The notes beneath the pieces were generated by a model. It searched no databases. It saw nothing but the letters and a program-made list of their open reading frames with translations, and was not told the DNA's origin. The position numbers and the translations under genes were made by a program. Below, piece by piece: positions 1 through 5,759 of a stretch of DNA of 7,622 nucleotides. The stretch spans positions 1 to 7,622 of the forward strand of contig DATBFY010000588.1 in assembly GCA_036558265.1 (NCBI GenBank), written 5' to 3'. The stretch comes from RYN-433 sp036558265. GTDB lineage: Bacteria; Planctomycetota; Phycisphaerae; Tepidisphaerales; Tepidisphaeraceae. Each line of letters starts with the position of its first letter. Position 1 is the stretch's first letter.

Positions 1-2378
1 ATCTTGCCCTTTTGCAGGGCCGCGCCCAGTCCGTCGATCGCGATCTGGACGGCGGTCAACGTGAAGTCGATCGTCGTCGGGATGATCAGGTTGACCCCCG
101 GAATGTGGCCAACGACATAGAGCGCCACCCACCCCTCAACGGCCGCAAACACCAGATTGGCCGTCTTGATCGGATCGAGGATTTCCGGGGCGCGCAGGAT
201 CATGCTCCACGAGAGATGGGGCACAATTTTGTCACGCAGGAAGTGCTCGACGGTCTTCGCCCGCTGATCGGCCGAGGCCCACTCGGCGCTGAAATCAACA
301 TCGGTGGGAATCCCGAGTTGCATTTTCCAGTCGGGCTCGACCACGATGGTGCCGAGCGCGGCCTTGATCGCATTGGCGGCGGCATCCTTCGTCCCCGCCG
401 CCAGTTCGACGATCACGCCGGAGACCACGACCGCGACATCGCCGAGGTCGAGTTCCTGCTGCTGACCGAACATCGGGCTCGCCGGGTCTTGACTAATCGA
501 GCCGCCGGCCAGTTGCCGTTTCACCCACGACCAGAGATCGGTGATCCCGGCCCAGGTGAGTGTGCCGATGGTGACGACCAAATCGAGCATGATCCCGGCT
601 TCCTTCGCCGCGGCCTGGAGTTCGGTGACGACCGTGTCCCAGATCGTTCCCCAGTCGATGTCCCCGACTGCGCGCGTCACCGTGTCCCAGATCGTGGTCG
701 CCAGCCCGGCGAACCAATCAAGGAGATCAGGCAGCTTGTCGATCGCGCCCTGGAGGAATCCGGCGAGCATCGACACCCCGGCCCCTTTGAGCCAGTCGAA
801 GGCGCGGCTCACAAACTGCACGACCACCGCCTGGATCAGGCCGAAGGCGGCGACGGCAACATCTTTGAAGCGCCCGAGGATGCGCTCCCCGACCGTCAGC
901 GCCCCCGAGAAATCCCCCTGGAAGACTTCCTGGATCAACCGCCCGAAGTCAATCCATAAGCTGCCGAGCGTGTGCACCAGGCGATCGAGCGGGCGGAAGC
1001 CGGTGGTGATGGACTTCAGGAACTCGCCGATGGCCTTGAGCGGCGCCGCGAGGAAATCCCCGACCCCGGCGATCGTTTTGCGAAGCTTGCGGAAGGCGCG
1101 GTCTAAGTCACCTTTGAGCAACGCCCGGATCATCTCGACGAAGCCGCCGCCGATCTTCTTGATCGCGTTCAAGAGCCGGCCAAAGAGCCGGGCCACCGCC
1201 TGCAACGGGCCGGGCAGATGACTGAGCCAATCGTTCATGATGTCGCCGTCACTATTGACGGCTTTGATGTAGCGCACGAAGACGCGGAAGAGTTCGCCGA
1301 GTCCACGGATAGCGTCACCGAAGCCGAGGATATTGGCGCGGTACGCGATGCCGAGCAGGACCAGGGCGGCAATGACGAGCCCGATCGGACCGAGGAGCAG
1401 GGCGAAGACCGGAGCCAGCGCCCCGAGCGCCTGGGCGACGAAGCCGAGCGCGACCAGCACCGGGCCCAGCGCGGCGGCGGCGGCGAGGACGACCACCACC
1501 CAGCGCCGCAGCTGCGGGCTGAAGTCGCGAAACCGGGCCAACAAGCCTTTCAGGCCTGCCGTTGCCCGCAGGACAAAGGGCAACAGCTCCTGCCCCATGA
1601 CGGCGGCGGTGTCGAGCAGTTGGGCTTTGAGGCGACGGGTGGCGTTGGCGAGCCCATCCTGGGTATCGGTGAAGTCGCCGGAAACGGCAGTCGTCTGCTG
1701 CTGGATCAAGGACCAGCGGGCCATCACCTTCGCCTGCTCGCTGACCTCGCTCGTGCTGGCGGCAAGGCCGAGCCGGACCGCTTCTTGGGCGACCGCCTGC
1801 TCGGTCAATAAGACGTTGTAGGCCCGAATCGGCTCGCTTTCCCCAATGAGCGCCGAGCGCAGGGCGTCGAGGGCCTGCGCGGGGTCGGTGTTGAAGGCCG
1901 ACGCGAGATCGGCCCCGAGCCCGATGATCTGCTCGCTTAAGCCCGCCGCCTGATCGGAACTCTGCCCCGCCTTCTGGAAGAGGCCGCCGAAGTTGGCGGC
2001 GGCCTCCAGCGCCGCGCTCTGCGCGATGCCCATCGCATCGGCGGTGGTGGTGCTCCAGTCGACCACCGTTTTGCCGGCGCTGCCGAAAATCTTTTCGGTG
2101 AGGTTGACCGCTTCATTGAGATCGCTCGCGGCCGTCACCGCGAGCGCCCCCAGCCCGAGCAGGGGCGTGCTCACCCCGAGACTGAGCGATTGCCCGGCCC
2201 CACGCATCCGCGCCCCGACGGCGGTGAAACTGTCGCCGAGGCCGCGTAGCGACGAGCCGGCCTTTTCTGCCTGGGCCTGGATCGTCTTCAGCGATTGCCC
2301 CGCCGCCTCAAGGCCATGGGCCACCAGATCGATCGTGATCTTGCCCTGGACGTTTAAATCGGCGCCGCCGATGCTCAT
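1..2378 (-). CDS. Tail tape measure protein (partial, runs off the left edge)
   Basis: The frame is open for 792 codons from ATG 2378 to the window edge with no stop. Tape measure proteins span the tail lumen, set tail length and are ejected with the DNA. Residues about 75-275 resemble the TP901/PhageMin-type tape measure core, with ALRSALIGESEPIRAYNVLL near 172-191 (family pattern L.kALsGe.e.Lr.fGi), MARWSLIQQQT near 219-229, and SGDFTDTQDGLANATRRLKA near 233-252. Residues about 292-347 are two strongly hydrophobic segments. Beyond them the protein is helical, amphipathic and rich in Trp and Phe, with a repeated TIWDTV motif near 562-583. The start lies in an ATGA overlap with the T-region stop. 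The C-terminal end, which may carry a peptidase or lysozyme-like domain in some phages, is not visible. Confidence 0.92.
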   Translation of the reverse strand, partial: MSIGGADLNVQGKITIDLVAHGLEAAGQSLKTIQAQAEKAGSSLRGLGDSFTAVGARMRGAGQSLSLGVSTPLLGLGALAVTAASDLNEAVNLTEKIFGSAGKTVVDWSTTTADAMGIAQSAALEAAANFGGLFQKAGQSSDQAAGLSEQIIGLGADLASAFNTDPAQALDALRSALIGESEPIRAYNVLLTEQAVAQEAVRLGLAASTSEVSEQAKVMARWSLIQQQTTAVSGDFTDTQDGLANATRRLKAQLLDTAAVMGQELLPFVLRATAGLKGLLARFRDFSPQLRRWVVVVLAAAAALGPVLVALGFVAQALGALAPVFALLLGPIGLVIAALVLLGIAYRANILGFGDAIRGLGELFRVFVRYIKAVNSDGDIMNDWLSHLPGPLQAVARLFGRLLNAIKKIGGGFVEMIRALLKGDLDRAFRKLRKTIAGVGDFLAAPLKAIGEFLKSITTGFRPLDRLVHTLGSLWIDFGRLIQEVFQGDFSGALTVGERILGRFKDVAVAAFGLIQAVVVQFVSRAFDWLKGAGVSMLAGFLQGAIDKLPDLLDWFAGLATTIWDTVTRAVGDIDWGTIWDTVVTELQAAAKEAGIMLDLVVTIGTLTWAGITDLWSWVKRQLAGGSISQDPASPMFGQQQELDLGDVAVVVSGVIVELAAGTKDAAANAIKAALGTIVVEPDWKMQLGIPTDVDFSAEWASADQRAKTVEHFLRDKIVPHLSWSMILRAPEILDPIKTANLVFAAVEGWVALYVVGHIPGVNLIIPTTIDFTLTAVQIAIDGLGAALQKGK

Positions 2379-2662
2379 GCCGGTTTCCCAATCAACGCCA
2401 AGACATCAACCACCGGCCGTTCACTCGGCTCAACCGTCTCCCGCTCATCGAGCCCGAGCAGTTCGCGGTGTTTGGCCTGCCGCGTGAGCTCACTGGCGTC
2501 ACCCGGCAACCGCGCCATCTCCGCCTCGTACGTCAGGCTAAACGCGAGCACAGCGGCGTCAGCGTCGAACCGCAACGGCGGGCTCGTCAGGTACGCCCAC
2601 GGGCTCACTCCGTAGCGTTCCCCCAGCCGGTCCAGCAACAGCAGCAGCGGCCGGTTCTGGAA
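2375..2662 (-). CDS. Tail assembly chaperone, T-like region, probably made as a G-T fusion
   Basis: This is the downstream part of the chaperone pair, in another frame than G. The convincing protein starts at about FQNRPLLLLLDRLGERYGVS and continues through PWAYLTSPP and AEMARLPGDASELTRQ to LALIGKPA. The open frame extends upstream to a GTG at 2764, but that 35-residue extension is Arg/Trp/Pro-rich antiphase sequence without a ribosome site. The likely product is therefore a fusion: G residues 1-160 (3140-2661) followed by 94 residues of T (2659-2375), about 254 in all. Its stop overlaps the tape measure ATG in an ATGA, as expected of T. An independent internal start such as GTG 2608-2598 region is possible but has no clear ribosome site. 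A one-base assembly error would look the same. Confidence 0.7.
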   Translation of the reverse strand, partial: FQNRPLLLLLDRLGERYGVSPWAYLTSPPLRFDADAAVLAFSLTYEAEMARLPGDASELTRQAKHRELLGLDERETVEPSERPVVDVLALIGKPA

Positions 2663-3140
2663 AGGCCGGGGCCAACGCGGCCGCCTCCTCCCCGCCCTGG
2701 CACCACGTCCAGTAGGCCAGACGGTCAGCCCGCGCGATCTCCTCCAGCGCCAGTTCGTGCTCACCGTCCGTTACGTCAGCGGGCGTCGCCACCAAGCGTG
2801 GATCGAGAAACCCGGCCAGACAGGCGGCGTCGGCGAGTTGTTGCTGTTGCCGTAATGCCGCCAGCGGTCCCCCCGCCGCCGCCAGCACATCGTCCAGCAC
2901 GGGTGCCTCGCCGCCGCCGCCAATCTGCGTCGACAGCATGTCATTCACGACGCTTTGCAGCCCCGCCGGGATGGCGTCAAGGGCGATCAGTTCGAGCAAG
3001 TCCAACCGCCGCACCAGCGCCTCGCCGCCGGTTGCGGGCAAGGGAAAGACGATTTCCGCGGCGGCCTGGCTCGCCTGCCGGGCCGCCCGGATGGCACTGG
3101 CGCGGGAGACCGGCGCCTGCCCGTTGGCCTTGGTTGCCAT
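2559..3140 (-). CDS. Tail assembly chaperone, G-like (unshifted product)
   Basis: This 193-residue frame encodes the upstream member of a lambda G/GT-type tail assembly chaperone pair, which binds the tape measure before the tube polymerises. It has an Ala-rich start, a helical middle (ALVRRLDLLELIALDAIPAG at about 41-60), and GFLDPRLVATPADV at about 110-123 followed by ELALEEIARADRLAYWTWCQGG at about 129-150 (quoted in part), which fits the PR-V..P....I...D pattern of phage chaperones. After residue 160 the frame becomes Pro/Ala-rich with poor third-position G/C, so the last 33 residues may simply be the unshifted tail. The start is ATG 3140, or GTG 3143 directly before it; both overlap the tube stop. 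No good ribosome site is visible, suggesting coupling. Confidence 0.78.
   Translation of the reverse strand: MATKANGQAPVSRASAIRAARQASQAAAEIVFPLPATGGEALVRRLDLLELIALDAIPAGLQSVVNDMLSTQIGGGGEAPVLDDVLAAAGGPLAALRQQQQLADAACLAGFLDPRLVATPADVTDGEHELALEEIARADRLAYWTWCQGGEEAAALAPAFPEPAAAAVAGPAGGTLRSEPVGVPDEPAVAVRR
2660..2663 (-). other. Candidate programmed +1 frameshift site (TTT-C)
   Basis: In the G frame the codons here read GCC TTT CCA GAA; a shift of one base forward on TTT gives TTC CAG AAC CGG, the T frame. The tRNA-Phe would move from a wobble pairing (TTT) to a full pairing (TTC), and the next in-frame codon CCA ends in A, a third base that is uncommon in this GC-rich DNA and might be slow. Third-position G/C bias is good in the G frame before this point and good in the T frame after it. 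No experimental or comparative evidence is available here. Confidence 0.5.
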
Positions 3141-3700
3141 CACGCCAATGCCGCGTAGGTCGCGGCCTCTTCGATCGTGTAGAGGTCACCCACGGCAAAG
3201 ACCGGCGGCCCGGTTTGGGCCACGGTCGCGGCATAGGCGACGAGCGCCATCGTCGGCGTCGCGTACTCGCCCTGATTGGCCGTGATCGTGGGCTCGGACG
3301 ACGCCGCCACCCGCGGGAAGATATAGGTCGTATGCCCGCCCGATTTGTCCCGTTGCTGCGCCCGCAGGCGGCCATAGGAGCGCTGGTTCGCATTGAGATT
3401 CTTGGTCAATCGGGTGACCAACGTCGCGCCGGTCCCGGTCGTGGCCGGCGTGCTCCCGATCAGGGCGCCCATGAAGGCGATCTCCAGACCGGCGGTTTCG
3501 AACTCCAGTTCGTACCGTTCGTTGTTCTCGCCTTGTTCGAGCTGGACGTCGCCGCCCTCGATGTCGAAGGTATCGGCCTGATAGGTCATCGCCACCCGCC
3601 GCGGCCGCGTCGACAGAATCGGCGTGCCCGGCTGGCTGGTGCTGACATCGAGGAGCGCGAAATCCACCCGGTACAGTCCGCGTGGCAGTTGCAAAGCCAT
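3140..3700 (-). CDS. Major tail tube protein
   Basis: This 186-residue protein is probably the subunit that stacks in rings to form the non-contractile tail tube. It is predicted to be beta-rich. It begins with an LPRGLYRVDFALLD segment, has FDIEGGDVQLEQGENNERYELEFETAGLEIA-like strands around residues 45-75 (quoted in part), a helix near residues 70-82, and a Thr/Gly-rich loop at 83-95. A late stretch, SGGHTTYIFPRV, and the Ala-rich end are compatible with tube proteins. GGAGG stands 8 nt upstream of the ATG. Its stop overlaps the chaperone start. It lies directly before the chaperone pair and the tape measure gene, the place normally held by the tube gene. Direct family motifs are weak, so position carries much of the weight. 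Confidence 0.78.
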   Translation of the reverse strand: MALQLPRGLYRVDFALLDVSTSQPGTPILSTRPRRVAMTYQADTFDIEGGDVQLEQGENNERYELEFETAGLEIAFMGALIGSTPATTGTGATLVTRLTKNLNANQRSYGRLRAQQRDKSGGHTTYIFPRVAASSEPTITANQGEYATPTMALVAYAATVAQTGPPVFAVGDLYTIEEAATYAALA

Positions 3701-3703
3701 GAC

Positions 3704-4066
3704 CTAGTCCTCCGTAAAATGCGCCGCTTCCGGCAATCCTTGGATCACGAGCCAGTCATCGTTTTCGACTGCTTGCACGAAGTCCCACGGCGCCGGGCCC
3801 CAGATATAGGTCCGCGACAAGCCCTCAGCCGGGCCGAGGATGCGGGTGGTGACGCCGGGAATGGCGGCGGTCACCGGATAATGCCCACCGCCCGGTTTCG
3901 GTCCGCCCAACCGCCGGGCATTGAACGCCTCGACATCGGCCATGCCCATCCGCCCGGCGGCGATCGCGGCCCGCACCCGCTCCCCATCGATCACGAGCGG
4001 ATCACGCGCGCCGACATAGCGCACCCGGACGGGCGGCTTATGGCCGTTACTCGTCGTCACCGTCAT
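3704..4066 (-). CDS. Unknown small protein between tail terminator and tail tube
   Basis: This 120-residue protein is not one I recognise. It opens with a Thr/Ser/Asn-rich stretch, then a segment with VRVRYVGARDPLVIDGERV that looks like paired beta strands, then a helical part (AIAAGRMGMADVEAFNARR), and ends with a Trp-rich region (YIWGPAPWDFVQAVENDDWLVIQG). The start is either ATG 4066, which overlaps the previous gene by 20 nt, or GTG 4060, which has GAGG 6 nt upstream and is the better-placed site. An open frame continues upstream to 4252 but is Arg/Ser-rich and overlaps the 62-residue gene almost entirely, so I exclude that part. The stop is 3 nt before the tube gene. Context suggests a tail or neck accessory protein, but the function is open. 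Confidence 0.75.
   Translation of the reverse strand: MTVTTSNGHKPPVRVRYVGARDPLVIDGERVRAAIAAGRMGMADVEAFNARRLGGPKPGGGHYPVTAAIPGVTTRILGPAEGLSRTYIWGPAPWDFVQAVENDDWLVIQGLPEAAHFTED
3709..3713 (-). promoter_or_regulatory. Shine-Dalgarno GGAGG before the tail tube gene
   Basis: GGAGG lies 8 nt upstream of the tube ATG (3698-3700), inside the last codons of the preceding gene. A strong site fits a protein that is needed in many copies per particle. Confidence 0.7.
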
Positions 4067-4235
4067 CCTCAGGCGGCGCGGCCGGTTCCGCATCCGCCTT
4101 GCGCCAGCGGGAGCCGCCGCGCGACTCCGCGACCACATCGAGCACCCAGCCCTCCGGCGCGACGCCGGTCTCGGCGTACTCCTGATCGAGCTTCGCCAAT
4201 TCGGCGTCCGTGGGTTCCTTTGCTTTGCCTGCCAT
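4047..4235 (-). CDS. Small acidic-tailed protein of unknown function
   Basis: This 62-residue protein has no family I recognise. Residues 1-20 are charged and likely helical (MAGKAKEPTDAELAKLDQEY), the middle contains GVAPEGWVLDVVAES, and the last 15 residues are Pro/Ala/Glu/Asp-rich and end DDGDDE. I choose the ATG at 4235 because AGGAGG lies exactly 6 nt upstream. A longer open frame reaching to 4328 would add a basic, low-quality sequence that overlaps the terminator gene heavily. The ribosome site overlaps the terminator's TAG stop, so reinitiation after the terminator is likely. The 3' end overlaps the next gene by 20 nt. Confidence 0.78.
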   Translation of the reverse strand: MAGKAKEPTDAELAKLDQEYAETGVAPEGWVLDVVAESRGGSRWRKADAEPAAPPEDDGDDE

Positions 4236-4241
4236 ACGTTT

Positions 4242-4247
4242 CCTCCT
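4242..4247 (-). promoter_or_regulatory. Perfect Shine-Dalgarno AGGAGG that sets the 4235 start
   Basis: AGGAGG reads on the minus strand 6 nt before ATG 4233-4235. It shares bases with the TAG stop (4246-4248) of the tail terminator gene. It is the strongest ribosome site in the window and decides the start of the 62-residue gene. Confidence 0.85.
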
Positions 4248-4692
4248 ACCAATCCTGCACATACGTGTCGGGATCGCGTTCTTCCGCCGTCCAGCCAACG
4301 TCGACGAACAACGCCCCGATCTCCTCATCCATCGCCGGTGGGCCGCCGTGCCCGGTCATGTCGAAGCGATCGGCCAATCCGCCTAAGCGCGGGTCGGCCC
4401 GGAAGGCGGCATCGACGGCGTCGATCAACGGGATCAGGGCGCGCACCGCATCGTCGAGCCGCATGCCGCGGTTGACATAGAGGCGCACGGCGCCGTTCCT
4501 GACGCGGTAGCGCTCCAAGCCCAGGGCGTCGTGATCACGGGTGAAACTGGCCAGGCCGAAGCGGACCTCGGCCGCCGGGAACTCCTCGGTCTGCTCGGCG
4601 ATCCCGGTCCGCACCCGTTTCAAGGTGCCGTCGGCGACGAGCGGCAGCAGTAACGCCGTCACGGCGTCACAGGTAGCCGCGAGGGTGGTCAT
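4246..4692 (-). CDS. Probable tail terminator / tail-completion protein
   Basis: This 148-residue protein has the size, position and pattern of the tail terminator proteins that cap the tail tube and join it to the neck. It opens with a helix (residues 1-27), has a strand with GAVRLYVNRGM at 67-77, and then a long helix (DAVRALIPLIDAVDAAFRAD). These are followed by LGGLADRFDMTGHGG, which recalls the family's terminal beta strands. It begins in an ATGA overlap with the gp10-like gene, and AGAGG upstream can serve as ribosome site with 7 nt spacing. It lies immediately after a gp10-like gene, as expected for a terminator. Similarity of these small proteins is weak across phages, so the call rests on context plus the helix pattern. 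Confidence 0.7.
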   Translation of the reverse strand: MTTLAATCDAVTALLLPLVADGTLKRVRTGIAEQTEEFPAAEVRFGLASFTRDHDALGLERYRVRNGAVRLYVNRGMRLDDAVRALIPLIDAVDAAFRADPRLGGLADRFDMTGHGGPPAMDEEIGALFVDVGWTAEERDPDTYVQDW

Positions 4693-5183
4693 GGCCGGCC
4701 TCTGAGCGCGGCGATGATCGCGCCCTTCAAGCCGACGACTTCCCGCGCCAGCACCGGCCGCAGCTCGGCGAGGGTTTGCGTCAAGACGCGTTCACCACGG
4801 ATGCCCCGGCGGGCGATCCGGCGGCGCATGATGAATTCCAATTCGAACGGGATGCCGTGCCGTCGCATCCAGCCGCGGAGGACGCCGGGCGGCGGCATCC
4901 GCGCCCCGGCCCGGCGCCCGAACTCGCGGACCGGGGCGTAGGGCACATTGCTGCCAAAGCGGCCCGTCACCGTGCGCGGCCCGGTCTGGACGTCGCTGGT
5001 GATGGAGCGCCGGTAGTGGCCGGTATCGACCGCGACCTTGCTCTTGGCGCGGTGCTCCCCTTCCAGCACCGCCCGGCGAACGACCCGCTCCGTGCCCTGC
5101 TCCAGGGCCGGCAGAAGCTGCGGGAAGCGCGCCGCCAGGGCGTGCACATCCCGCATATCGACGGTGACGCGGATGCCGTCCAT
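4689..5183 (-). CDS. HK97 gp10-like neck/tail protein
   Basis: This 164-residue protein fits the HK97 gp10-like family of small neck/tail-joining components. The hallmarks are the run DTGHYRRSI at residues 53-61 (family pattern DTG.LR.SI), then GSNVPYAPVREFG at 77-89 (pattern YA..vEfG), then a PP-x-LRGWMRRHG stretch at 98-110 and a basic helix ending RRGIRG near 130. The C-terminal part is longer than in many relatives and carries a final helix (LRPVLAREVVGLKGAIIAAL). The gene starts 3 nt after the connector stop without a clear ribosome site, and its stop forms an ATGA overlap with the next start. The protein is very Arg-rich. Family assignment is strong; the exact structural position in the particle is not fixed by sequence. 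Confidence 0.88.
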   Translation of the reverse strand: MDGIRVTVDMRDVHALAARFPQLLPALEQGTERVVRRAVLEGEHRAKSKVAVDTGHYRRSITSDVQTGPRTVTGRFGSNVPYAPVREFGRRAGARMPPPGVLRGWMRRHGIPFELEFIMRRRIARRGIRGERVLTQTLAELRPVLAREVVGLKGAIIAALRGRP

Positions 5184-5186
5184 GAC

Positions 5187-5759
5187 TTACACGGGCAGCG
5201 GCGGCAGGCGGTAGCGGGCAACGGCCCGCTTCACCCGCTCGTCGGACCAGGGATTACTCGGGCGAAACGTCAACCCTTCCGGGCCACTGACCTCGCCGGC
5301 CGGCGTGCGATCACGCCGGAGATAGCCGGCGACGAGGACGCTGGCAGCCTCGACGATCTCGGGCGGGACCGGACCCGGCGGCAGATCGGCGAAGGCGCCG
5401 GTCACCGCAACGGGTCCGCTGAAACCCGAGGGATAGGTCCATCCGGCCCGCACGAGCCCCCAGTACCGGTCATACGTGGGCCACACCAGCCGGTAGTCCT
5501 CGGCGGCCACGGTCGTGCCGTTATCGTCAACTGCGCTCACGGTGAGCGCCGGCGGATCGAGCACGACGGGACCGCTGCCACGACAGGGACAGAAGGTCAG
5601 CGTTCGCGGTTCCGGCTCCGTGCCAAATCCGCTCACGCGGCAGGCGGCGTCAAGCTCGGCGCTGGCCGTGGCGTTGAGCGCATCGAACGTCGTCAGGTCG
5701 GGCTCGACCTCGGCGTCGAGGATCGTCTTGACGCGGGCAATGTCAGCGTACGCGCTCAT
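5187..5759 (-). CDS. Head-tail connector (adaptor) protein, HK97 gp6-like
   Basis: This 190-residue protein resembles the gp6/gp15-type adaptors that form a ring under the portal in the neck of siphoviruses. Visible family traits are an N-terminal helical part (residues 1-45, starting with ADIARVKTILD), a central beta-rich part with LDPPALTVSAV followed by EDYRLVWP and a GPVAVTG strand, and a helical C-terminal part beginning PPEIVEAASVLVAGYLRRD. The end (SDERVKRAVARYRLPPLPV) matches the usual closing helix and tail. An odd point is a Cys-Pro-Cys pair at residues 57-59. The ATG sits in an ATGA overlap with the preceding gene. Its place four reading frames after the capsid start and before the gp10-like gene supports the call. 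The exact subfamily is uncertain. Confidence 0.8.
   Translation of the reverse strand: MSAYADIARVKTILDAEVEPDLTTFDALNATASAELDAACRVSGFGTEPEPRTLTFCPCRGSGPVVLDPPALTVSAVDDNGTTVAAEDYRLVWPTYDRYWGLVRAGWTYPSGFSGPVAVTGAFADLPPGPVPPEIVEAASVLVAGYLRRDRTPAGEVSGPEGLTFRPSNPWSDERVKRAVARYRLPPLPV

Noticed and set aside
12..959. Plus-strand open frame of 315 codons
   Set aside because: It is antisense to the tape measure gene, with Asp/Arg/His-rich composition typical of a shadow frame and no recognisable family.
2663..2764. GTG-started 5' extension of the T-like frame as an independent gene start
   Set aside because: The extension is Arg/Trp/Pro-rich shadow of the G frame, and there is no ribosome site before GTG 2764.
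4236..4328. 31-residue N-terminal extension of the 62-residue protein
   Set aside because: It would overlap the terminator gene, is basic and low in quality, and bypasses a perfect AGGAGG site before ATG 4235.
2468..4480. Long plus-strand open frame of 670 codons
   Set aside because: It lies antisense to the terminator, small, tube and chaperone genes, is Arg/Pro/His-rich low-quality protein, and is explained by scarcity of stop codons opposite GC-rich genes.
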